This document shows, in pieces, positions 24,101-35,600 of a stretch of 64,000 bases of DNA. Position 1 is the first letter of the stretch. Every line of letters starts with the position of its first letter. Source of the DNA: Smallanthus sonchifolius. Its lineage: Eukaryota > Streptophyta > Magnoliopsida > Asterales > Asteraceae. The stretch is from assembly GCA_023525975.1 (NCBI GenBank), contig CM042034.1, forward strand, positions 2,673,501-2,737,500, written 5' to 3'. Under the pieces are notes generated by a model. It saw only the letters and a program-made list of their open reading frames with translations. It was not told the origin of the DNA and did not search any database. The translations under genes and the position numbers were made by a program.

Positions 24101-27100
24101 TCATTCTTCTGACGATGCCTTGCAAGCCAAACCCTTGATAACATGCCGACACTGAAACCTGTAATGGGCAATAGATCAAAATGAGTTCAGGTTATGACAC
24201 AAAAAGGACTTATAACTTTGCAGATAAAAACAAGAATTAAAGAAGATCACAATAAGTTTGGGTTGGAACGCGTCATTTTAGTATAGATAAAGACTGTTGG
24301 GTGGACCCACAGACACCTTTTTTATCCACTTTCTAAATTAGTTTAGATTACTAATAAAATCAATATGATTACAAAAACAATAATTTACATCTTTGAATAA
24401 AAAGAGACAATACACATTAAAAGCATACTTTTGATGAACTTCAAACAGTTTTTGACCCGTTTACCGTTTAGCTAATTTTCTTTATTCAACCCGTTTGAAT
24501 AAAACACAACCCACGACTTCAAAAGTTGGCATGCCACAAAACTGGCAGATAACTTTAAAGGTAAAAACAAGAATTAAAGAAGATCAAAATGAGTACGGAT
24601 TGGAATAGGCCATTTTAGTATGAATCAAGACTGTCGGGTGGACCCACAAACACCTTTTTTTAAATTATTTCAGATTGCTAACAAAATCAATATGATTGCA
24701 AAAACAATAATCTAAATCTTTGAATAAAAAGAGACAATATGCTTTAAAAGTGTACTTTTAATGAATTTCAAATCATTTTGACCCTTTCATCTTTTAGCTA
24801 ATTTTATTTTTTTAACCCATTTGAATAAAACACAACCCAAACCGAACAATTTTCATAAGAGAAATTCCTTCATAAGCTGGCATGCCACAAAATGGTGGAT
24901 AACTTTGCAGGTAAAAACAAGAACTGAAGAACACAATGTCTACTAAAAGCATAAATTTCAAAGAAATATTACCAGATGTAATCATTTGAAGTAGAATCCA
25001 ACATGTTGCTTGGGTTTACAGGTTGAGTGTCACAATTTAGAGAATGAATCACTCGATCTTGATTTCTACACTTGATTCTTAATCTCATTGGCACTATCTG
25101 CAAACACAAGACAATTACAATAAAGGGTATATCTTACTAGACAAAAAATTCAATAATTAAAACCACTAGTTTTACAAAGGGGAGTGATATGTACATGGAA
25201 AATAGTTATTCATACATGTGAAGTACAAACATCTTGTAGCTAAGGTACAAGTAAGTGATGCACCCTTTTTATGTGTATGCGTCATTTTTTTCAGTGTGAA
25301 TATTACCTCCCGTTTACAAAATATGAAACACAAAAGGTACAGATATTAACAATATAATAACTGTGCAAAGATACAAAACAAAGTGTAGTAGAGCACCAAA
25401 AGCCTTGCCTTACATGGTCAACTGATTCAAGATGATTTGAATAATATTTATTCTCTAACGGGTCAAATGGTTAAACTCATAAACATTAGCTAAGAATGAA
25501 ACATGCTTAACAGGTAGAAAGTAACCAAAAGTATATTTTTAATGCATAAAACCTCTTAAACCATCTTATAAAAAAAGTTGGATTGGTATTGAAATAAGAT
25601 AATTAAATAAGTGTATTTGAAGACAAGTTATTTGTAAAAATGGGAAAGAAAATGTTTCGGGTCAACCCAATCCTCAATCCAAAAATTATTCATTTCACAT
25701 CTTACCCAACCAGCCCATTTTGCTGCCTCTACATGCAAGTGTAACTTGGAAACTCTATAGAGTTGTAAAATTGACAAAGACCAAAAATATCTTTGAAAGT
25801 CTATATCAGATTGCAGGTTGAAGGTATTCCTGAAGATTACCCGTTTTAACCCGATACCCAACCCGCTAATTTGTAATGCAACTCTAACTTGGAACTCTAG
25901 ATGGAGCTGTAAATGTGAAATAAGTAGATAAATAACTTTGAAAATCCAATCAGATTGTAGCTTATAGATATTCCTGAAATATCCACAATATATATGTTAT
26001 CAGTGAAGTTTCTAATAAGAGGAACCATATTAAAAGATATCCAAAATGGTTCAATATTGAGAAGAAAAAAAAGGCGGTTCAATGATTTAAATGTTCCAAT
26101 AATGAAATATTACCTTCTTGTTGTATCTAAAATCACGCTTGGGAAGAAAATGCAGAGGCATGTTGAAAGAAGAAGGAGCTTTCACCAATAGGAACAACTT
26201 TGAAGGGCCTAAAAGAATTGCAAAGCTTCAATATAGTTTCAAATCAGCCTGTTCCAAGAAATTCTGATTTTTAGAATGTAAATATCCAGCTCATCAAAGA
26301 ATACCTTCATAAGATTCAGATCCAGCACCTTTGGATACCAGTGTCCTGATGACCTGTTCAAAGATGGGTTGATTTGGTTAAAGTACATCTTTAATGGGTC
26401 AAACAAGCTAAGCTAAAATATATAACTAAAAAGCATACTTCAAACAGGTTGAAAGTCATCCACATGTATCAAATTGCATAAACCTCCAAAATCACTTCAT
26501 TAAAAGAAGTAAGATTATAATAATAATAATAATAATAATATAGGTTTTTGTAATCATATTTAACACATCAATTATCTATATAATTAAAAAAAATTGATAA
26601 AGAAGAGTCTTGGGTCAGTCCAACGGACCTGACCCGACCCATTTTGACCAGCAATTAAATCAACCCATTTTGACCCCTTACCCAACCAACCAGACCTACC
26701 CACAGAGAGGATATCTAGACAGAACCTTTCTTGAAATCCCTTCTGCTACTCTTGTTTTAGTGAAATCACAAGCATCAGATACGACATCTTTTCCATGTGA
26801 AAAACACAACTCATAAACATGTCTAGGCCGAACTGGACTAGCTCCAAGAGCCAAAATGACAGCCTCAATATGTGGAATTTCACTAAAGGCCAGTTGGAGG
26901 GCAGTTTGGGTATTAGCAATAGTTTTCATCAGCTTTTCAAGTCTTCTTATGACATGTTTCACTTCTCTCTTTCTTCCCATTTGAACTCTACGTTGAGACG
27001 CCTTCATTTCAGTTTGTGCAATAACTACCTCCTGAAAATGAAATTTTAAAAGGTAGTCTCCACAATGAGATCACAGATTTCTTTAAAAATATTGTATACA

Positions 27101-28139
27101 TACCAAATCTTTATACTCTGTATTCATTGCATCAAACTCAAGACTGAGATCTTGTAAGATCCTGTCAAGAAAAATGGTATTGAGCATTTTTTATAGGAAA
27201 TAAGAATTTGATTTATAGAAGATAAAAAAGTTGAAACAAATTAAACAAATGTAGTAGGCATTCATTGAACTCAACAATCAAGCAAAAGAACAATTCTATG
27301 CATAGTAGTTAAAGACGTCAAATGCGCAAAGGCACAAAAAATCTGAAAAGACCTGTCTGAACGTGCAAAAAACCTGTTTAAACCGCCCTAAACTAATCTA
27401 AAACAGTATACAAGCCAAAACTAGTCTAAAGCAGCTAAAAGCAGCCTGCTTATACTGCGCCTTGATTGTATCGGGTGCCCATTTTTTAAGCGCCTTGCGA
27501 AACAGGCCCACCCTTTGCGCCTTGAATACGCCTTGGCCTTTAACTATATATATTCTATGTAACTGGAAACCGAGGACTAACATTCAGTTAAGCCTAAATG
27601 AGCTTCCATCTTTAATCCAAACCTAAAATCAATGAAACATTAGAACTCAGTTAACACTATACAAATACTTACTTTCTAAAGATCATAGATGAGATATCTT
27701 TTTGATGTGTTAACTCACTACCTGGCGTTAACTAAACGAAATCGACAAAAGAAAAAACTAACAAACTTAGTTTAAGCAAATAACAGATCGAACCATAACA
27801 ATTATCCAGCCCTAAATTATCCACCACAAGTTGCGAAACATGAATCTTCACGCACATGTATCTAATTTCCTAACTTTTAGGCAATTCAAGCACAGATATC
27901 CATCAACTAAAACAAATATCAAAATTAATGAAACAGAATCTGAGATTTGATGGTAATTAGGGGAATTAAGACGAAGCTTACGAAGGGATTTGCTGGTGCA
28001 TAAAAAGAACAAACCCTAGAATGTCCATTACGAGATGAAACATCACAGACGCGTCTATAGAATCGGCGGCGATATCGAGATCGGTGAACTCCATCTCCGA
28101 CGTTCCTCCTCCTTCCATGGCTTCTCTTTGAATTGGCAT
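24101..28139 (-). CDS. P31comet: p31comet / MAD2L1-binding protein homologue
   Basis: Seven exons (27982-28139, 27104-27161, 26726-27031, 26305-26353, 26114-26208, 24973-25097, 24101-24158) join in frame to 282 aa, close to the 274 aa of the human protein. p31comet is a HORMA-fold adaptor that binds closed MAD2 (and meiotic HORMA proteins in plants) and presents it to the AAA+ remodeller PCH2/TRIP13. Family landmarks in order: an N-terminal helix ending VLFMHQQIPS; a basic helix (QMGRKREVKHVIRRLEKL); IEAVILALGASPVRPRHVYEL, which aligns with the human VLILLGGNALSPKEFYEL stretch; and the C-terminal NDYIWFQ...IKGL, matching DYIWFQ...FKGF in human. ATG at 28139 is used; ATG at 28118, seven codons in, is equally possible. 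The identification rests on remembered alignment, but several separate blocks agree. Confidence 0.87.
24212..24930. repeat. Tandem duplication of about 340 bp in p31comet intron 6
   Basis: Two diverged copies (24212-24548 and 24549-24898) plus the start of a third (24899-24930). All begin near ATAACTTT and run into GGTAAAAACAAGAA or close variants. Each copy contains a decayed member of the GGGTCAA-type repeat family. Confidence 0.75.
26518..26540. repeat. (AAT)n microsatellite
   Basis: Trinucleotide run of seven to eight units in p31comet intron 3. Confidence 0.9.
27307..27548. mobile_element. Foldback MITE candidate in p31comet intron 1
   Basis: Left end AGTTAAAGACGTC and right end GGCCTTTAACT are partly inverted, and the interior has repeated GCGCAAAGG / GCGCCTTG motifs in opposite orientations. 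No clear target duplication could be read. Confidence 0.4.
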
Positions 28140-28689
28140 TCTGAAATTGAAACCCAGCGTGCTCTGCTCTGCTCCCAGATTTGAAAAGGCCAAGAGGCGG
28201 GTAATTATGGTAATTATGGTCAAGCAACGGGTGATATCAAATATATATTCATTTAAAATGCGCACTGTCTATAAATGTTAAAAAGAAAACAAAAACAAAA
28301 AAATTAAGAAACCTGGAAGCGAAAACCATGTGAAAAAAAATTAACTTAAAAAATAAGAACCATGAAAAGATAAAAACCAAGGGCTCTGATTAACAACGCA
28401 AAAAAAAAGGTTTAAATTGAGACGCAGACAAACATTCTCGTAACAGCGAAAAAAAAGTCAAAGCGGCGCTAAAACCGAATAAAACAAAAACTAAAAGAAT
28501 TCAACGAAATTTGGAAGCGGATAACATGCGAAAAAATGTAAATAGAAATATAAAAACCAAAGAAAGATAAAAAATAATACAAAATTTGGTAGATAAAAAA
28601 TAAAAAGATACTGATAGAAAAGAAAAAAAAAATTAAAAAAGAGCAAAAAAAATCGCTTGAAAAAACAACTCAAGAAACGGCCCAAAAAA

Positions 28690-28760
28690 AACTTGAACCC
28701 GTGACCTGCAGCTCGCAAGCAACCACTCCAACCACTAGACGAATGAGCTTCTTTGTTAAT
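28690..28760 (-). repeat. tRNA-like SINE head
   Basis: On the minus strand, box-A-like TCTAGTGGTTGG and box-B-like GGGTTCAAG are separated by about 35 bases and followed by T-rich sequence. It is not a complete tRNA. Confidence 0.4.
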
Positions 28761-29081
28761 AGCACTCAACTTACCATCTTTTATACACAGAAAAAAATAG
28801 TCAATGGCCAGCTGCCACGCAACTTGTTGGACAAATATTGTCATAGTCTAGTGGTCTAGGAGGTTTGACCGAAAATTAGAATTGGGTGCAAGGAGGAAGA
28901 CAAGATAAGTCTGGATTGGATTGCAAGGGTATTAGTCCTAGTAGGAGTTTAATGTTTATTTTATTAATAATTTAGTATTTATCTAGTAGGTCAAGATATG
29001 TTTTAGTTTGTTTGTATCGTTAAGATATGTTGATAAGATTAGGATGGGTTTGCAGATTCTTATTAAACTTGCAAATTTTAT

Positions 29082-29225
29082 TCTAAACTGAGCGTTACAG
29101 AATTTTTTATCTACGTCTGGACATAAATTCTATTACAAACAGAGAGTAACAGATTTCTCATAGAATCAACACTTTTATCTACGTCTCGACAAAAATTCTA
29201 TTACAAACAGAGCGTGACAAATTTC
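29082..29225. repeat. Tandem repeat, about 68-bp period, two units
   Basis: The unit contains ATCTACGTCT followed by AAATTCTATTACAAACAGAG; copies start near 29109 and 29177. A fragment of the same unit precedes them. Confidence 0.7.
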
Positions 29226-29681
29226 CCGTCACATCAGCACCCTACCACAACTTGCGGGTTTATATCTACTAGTTATTTAAATATATACGACCAATACAAT
29301 CACCTTTGCTTTAAATGGTTTATTTCATATATTCAAAATCAAACTCACACAACTTCTAAACCTCACATATGGTTTGAGAAACCTAACCATATAGAAGTGA
29401 AAGAGGAGTATGTGTTGAAAGGTGTGTGTTATTCTTTCTGTATCATGAGAATAAAAACTGCTATTACTAAGATAACTTCACCACACAACTCAATTTTACA
29501 CATCCGGATCAAATGTTTCCTAAAAAATAAACAATGTTCACATCAACGGTATATACAAAAAGTTCTTTTCTAATTTTCTTGTTTGTAGATAAACTCCACC
29601 ATAAAGCTTTCATATACGGTTTTGCAGTTATCGTTTAACCCGATTTAAATAATCTAGCTTCTCGGTTTATTCTTTTACTTG

Positions 29682-32600
29682 TTATACGCCGTATCTTTTT
29701 AAAGCTTTGCTTAAACTTGGCATTACATTGTATGCTTGATAAGATCTTCTCAGTTCAATGATCGAACCCACCTGATATAAACAAAAAGAAAAAAAAATTA
29801 GCTAAAAAAGAAACGGGAAGATCATACAAAAGTGTATTTTATTAAAAAAAAAGTAGGTTATTATTGAAAAACATAAATTTGGTATTCATGTGACTATCTA
29901 TAAGAACATTAATGAATCCCTATAGAATGACCCATTCTGACCCGTTACTCAACCCGCCTGACTCCATTTTGCCACCTAAAAAACTGATGCTACTGATGAT
30001 GTGGATCCTACTTTATGCAAGGGTATTTAAGGCATTTGAAAGATGAACACACTTTCCTAAATGTATATGCTCAATCAAAAGATTCAATATTCATGGGATT
30101 AAAGGATAACTTGTAGGTCTTAACCTACAAATTATACTAAATATTCCACCCAAAAGTATTAAGCAGTTGATGCAATAATAACTTAAAAAAAAATATTGAT
30201 GGGCTTACAATGATAAGAACAGATGTAAACCCTATTGAAAACCCCTCATTGCTTTTGCGCAAATAATGATCAAGAATTGTTGATGACGTGGCCAATATAC
30301 TCAACAGCAAACCACCTGAAGAAAAAAAAATCATAATTTCATAAAACAATGATCAATTACATTAATGGAAAAAAAATTAGCTGATTTTTTTTTGGATAAA
30401 GAGATACCCCAGAAACGGGTCGAAGCTTGAACTTTTGCCAAATATTCAACAGTGGCGTTTCCAGGCTTTACATTTGGTATCCTTGCACCCATTTTATTTA
30501 AATATTCTGCAATTTCCTTGGGCATGTTGGCCTGAAATGAAAATAATCACATATTAAACTTGAGGGTAGAGTTGATATTCTATATTAGAGGTCACACTTC
30601 CGATTTTCACCCATATTGCTTTTAATGTTGAAAATCTAATTACTAACAATTTTAATGTTGAAAATGGAAATAAATTATAAAGTGTACATCATTTTTAAGC
30701 ACTTAACGTACAGCATAGAATACATCAAAAAGTAGAAAAGTTAAAAATTTACTTACAATATCGAATATGTTGAAAACAAAAACGAAGAATGCATAGATTG
30801 TATAGTAGACCCATGGTGCTGCTCCAAGAGATGATTCAGGATTTAGAATCTCTCTCACGTTTATCCAAAATCGTGAAGTAAAAAAACTGCAAAGTACAAC
30901 TTAGCAGGTGTGAGTCCAACTAGAATACTGTTCTAATTTTGAGAAACTAAAATGGCTACCAAAATATGAAAAGTTACAATCACAATCAAGATGTTACAAT
31001 ATTTTGATGCTTTTGGGTATAGATCGCAAAATGAAATTGGGTTGAAACAAGTTGGACCGGGTTGTGTTGACACACCAACACTTATTTTTCCTTTTTGCCT
31101 TTCTAGTTTTGTAAATAACTATATCAAATAAGATTAGATAGCAGTAAACTAATGATCCAATATACTTAATAAGAAATTTATGAGGTTGTGCTCACTTAAT
31201 AGTGCGGCTACTTACACGAACCATTTTTTATTTCTTTCAATATAAAATATGAAATAGAATTAAAAAAAAAAACTAAGTAATTAATTGATCAAACCTTGCC
31301 ACAATAGCAGGAAAACCCAATAGATAGCTGGTAGTGAGGACAGGTTGCATTCCAGAAGGATTAATATTAAATGGAATATATTGCTCCACCTCTGTAACTG
31401 GTGAGTCTTTTCTGTCCACACATAAAAATATGTTAGTAACATGCTATAGATAAATATATATGTTTTATAGCTAACGGGTCAAAAAAATATCATAAAACCT
31501 CTTAAATCATCATATTCAATAGATTAAACTATTACTGAACAAATATAATTATTGAAATCATATTTGACACAACAATTAGTTATAACAAGTTCAGAAATTC
31601 ATTTTATTAAAAAACTTGGATTATTACTTCAATGATAAATAAAACACAAGCCATATAAAGCAGAAGTGGCAATTTCAACCTATTCACCTATAGATGGATC
31701 AATTCTGGTTTTTCATATTTTTCAGGTAAGTTATAGAAATCAGCTAAAAAAGAAACGGGCCAAACCAATAAAAAGTCGCCCAAAGTATATTGTAACTATA
31801 CTTAATATAGAAACTATTTAAAAAGAATTTGACAAAAGTGTTTCGGGTCAACCTGACTCATTTCAACACATACCAGAATTACCCTTTTAGATACATCACA
31901 TGACCCACCCATTTTGCAAAGGAAAGAAGTCATTCACCTTGTAGAAGATGCAAGTTTGAAGCCATAGTACTGTAGCTTAATTTTTCTGCAACCTTGTGTT
32001 ACAATAACTGCCCACATAGTAACAATAATGAAGACACCAGATACTGCAAATATATAAGGCCACAATCCAACAGTACTTCCAGCACCTACATAGAACAATG
32101 ATATAATAATTCAGCAAATTGAATTAAGTTTTGCTACATTTCACAAACCAAGTTATGTAAAATTAGTGATGAAGGTTTGGGAGTTGAATGAATCAAATTC
32201 TGATTGCCATTCCTCATTACAATTGCTGGAATATATAGAATACAATAGGAATACAATAGGCCTACTCTATTTATGACTAATAAATAATGATAATAATACA
32301 AGACTGCATCTAATGCTAATAAGTGAGATTGCAAGGTATAATGCTATCAAATTTAGCTAAGATTTAGATTAGCTCTTTATTACAAGCACAATGAATTTAT
32401 ATGCTAATGATGATGTGGGTACATTCGGAACCCTATGTTCTGCTTAGAGACTATCATATGATCTAAGTGCTTCTGGACCTCAATGCTTCGGATAACCAGC
32501 GTGTTGTCCAGACCTTTGTAGTCAAGGTTGAAGTATCTGTCATTAATAGGGTTCAAGACAATGACTACCTACATCCAGACCGATATTATCTGGTCCTAAA

Positions 32601-35600
32601 TGCATCTCCCTTAGGAATTACATTGCTATGTAGGGATCTCTGTGGTCTGGACCAGGAACCACCAGACAGCAGCAAAAAACGGATAACGTGAAGGTATTGT
32701 GATCATAAATGTTATTTGACATGTAGTGTACGCGAGAAGTAACGATGTGCTCATCTGTAAAGATCCTGATATAGAACAACCTAACAACTACTATCCATAC
32801 TTGCTGCAGCATTTCGTCAGGGGCAGCAGCGATGAGCCTTACTGAAGTAAGGTAGCAACGGTACGGGTCATTAATGACCCCCACCTCTTTTCTTCTCTGC
32901 ACTATAAATACCATGGCCCCAACCAACCAGGTAAGCAAGCATTCAATACAACACCTACTAAACTTGTACTAGACTTTTCCACATCAGTACTTCCTCTCAC
33001 GGCAGAGGCGGGTCATGGGAACTCTTCAGTGACAAGGTTAAATGTGTTCTCTTTTCTCAGGACCCAAAGACAGGACTCAACTACTCTCCAGCACTTTGGC
33101 TAGATATTGCTGCAACGAGTGTAAATATAAAGGCTAGCTGCACGAAATAGAACTTTATCCTTTTTTTCTGAGTTTAGCAGCCAAGTTTTAAGTTAGACAC
33201 AAAATAGAAACTTACAGTTTATTACAGATTTTAGCAACCAACCTCATTTTAATTGCTTTTACCAGTAAATTGCTGATGTTTTTTGTTGACCCCATGCCAG
33301 CCACCACACCGGATGCCACATATGCACAAAAAATGCTTATGTGAAAAGAAATTATAAAATAATAAACTTATTTACAAGTTTGAAAAATGATATTTTTTTT
33401 TAATTTGAATTAAAAATAATCATTAAATGCCACATCAGATGGCATGTGGCACATACATTAAAATAAAAGACGCCACATCAGCAATTTATGAAAAATAAGC
33501 AAAAAAGATGACCTGCTACCACTTCAATAACTCATTAATTGCAAGCATCCGTCATAAAATCCAACTAGGTTGCTAAAATTGGTAATAAAATATAAACTGG
33601 TTTCTATTTTGCGCCTTACTTAAAGTTATTGCGGGAATCTGGAAAAACTATAAACTTTGTTTCTATTTCTTGCAGTTTGCCCTAAATATAATTTAGAGGT
33701 CCTCAAGCAATCTTGTCAAGAGGTGCATGATCAGTTTTTAAGTTGCCAATACTTGACCATTCTATTAAATCACAAAAGAATCATAGTCATACTAACAAAT
33801 TTAGTTGATTATGTACCAAGGGACATGGAATAGTATATTCACTAATCAAAGAAATAAAAATGTGGTTCTGGTCATATTATCACATCATGAAAGAGATCAT
33901 GAGAAGCCAATATAGAGCAAAAATAATATACACTGACAAATATGTTAGCATGAAAAAGATGAAGGAAGCCATCCAAGCTTAAGGTCATGATAAGGTTATA
34001 TGAAATAACAATAGTAATAATAACAATAACAATAATAATGATAATAGCAATACTAATAATAGTAATATTAGTAATAGAAATAATAATAATAAAAACTATT
34101 AATAGCAATAATATATAGTTTACCTGAAAGTTGGGATAGCATTTTGTGTAATGTCTCTACATAGCCAGTTAAAATATTCACACATATGAGCAATGATGAT
34201 CCATGACCTGCACCATCCATCACAATCAGAGAGTTGGAAAGTGATAGGGCCCACTACAAAGATCATATAAAGGCTCAACAATCACAATCACAATGGCATG
34301 TGGGAACGAATGTTACAACCGACCTATATTGTTCTTGGTCAGCAATGCCAATTAACCAAAAAAAAGTAAAAACAATGTTTGAAATAAAAGTTCAGAACTT
34401 AGCACACACAGGCACATATATATATATATATATCATCTTTTCAAATTTTATAATATCATATATACCGTCTTTCAAAACACTGAAAATATCATATTTACCG
34501 GTTCCATGGTAAATAAAACTAATTTTTTATAAAAAGCTGTCCTCACCGAATAAACGAACAAGAAACAACATTAATAATGTGACTCATCTTAGTGCATAAT
34601 GTTCTCTTTGTTTATTCAGTTAAACATGTTACAAGTAAATGATTTTGTCTTATTTACTAGGAAATGGGTAAATATGATCTTGAGTTTTGAAAGGTTAAAT
34701 ATGATTAATGATATTATAAATTTTAGAAGGATGTATATGAAGCAGATGATAAGTTTTGATGATATATTTAATGTAAGTTGTATATTTACCCTATAAATAT
34801 ATCAGCTGATTTTAGGACATAACATAATAAATTAAAGACAGCATCTAAGCATAATGATTAAAGATACTACCAAAACCAGAGTCTGATATTTTATCACAAA
34901 TCCATGTTGTAGTCATTGCACCAGAGACCAATAACATTGTTGTCAACATGACGTGTTTCACCCTACAATTTAAAAAGTTGGATCAAATATAAAATAAACC
35001 GTATAAAGTATAAAAAAATCCTTCTTTGACTGTATTAACTAGAGAAATTAGAAATTACCTTTGACTAGCACTAGCTGCATAAATCGAATATGAAAGTGAA
35101 AAATAAGAAATAATCAGTGCCTCTACTATTGCAAAGCCAAACGACATCCACCATCTAGAATAAAGTAAGGAATGCAATGGATTACTAACCTTTTATAACC
35201 ATATAATAGTTTAAACCTATGTAAATAATTATAAAATATCGTAATATTCATCTATCTGCTTATCAAAGATGATAAAACATACATATAACTCTTTATTTTC
35301 TCATTAGCATCCAAGCCTTCTTTTCGCAGCTTAATCAATGAAGGAACAACATAGCAAAGCACCTGATCACATATCCACTTAAATTAGCCTACATCTGAAA
35401 TTAGGTTTAATTTCAACTGAAAATAGAGCCAAATCAACCATAAAAATAAAAATAAAAAACCGTAATTTGTATGAGTTCACGCAGTTATATGATGATGAGG
35501 AGCACTAGAAATATATTAGTTAGACTACTTTTGAGTGGCTGAAATTAACCAAGTTATCAGCACCCAGATCCCTTTCTTCAGATTCAACAAAAAGAAAATA

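Larger units (their letters stand above)
28140..29681. other. Intergenic region between p31comet and SCY2
   Basis: Includes the p31comet leader and promoter at the left end and the SCY2 3' region at the right. Between them are poly-A/T-rich DNA, a tRNA-like module near 28690-28760 and a short tandem repeat near 29082-29225. A 119-residue open frame at 29214-29573 (+) has no recognisable domain and overlaps the repeat, so it is not called. Confidence 0.5.

Noticed and set aside
28491..28844. 117-residue Phe-rich frame on the minus strand
   Set aside because: It is a poly-A/T tract translated as Phe/Leu around a tRNA-like module, not a membrane protein.
29214..29573. 119-residue open frame on + between p31comet and SCY2
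   Set aside because: Composition is that of AT-rich intergenic DNA, it overlaps a tandem repeat, and no domain or conserved motif is visible.
32134..32938. Small open frames in SCY2 intron 7
   Set aside because: They fall in the LTR-like block and show no gag, protease or RT motif.
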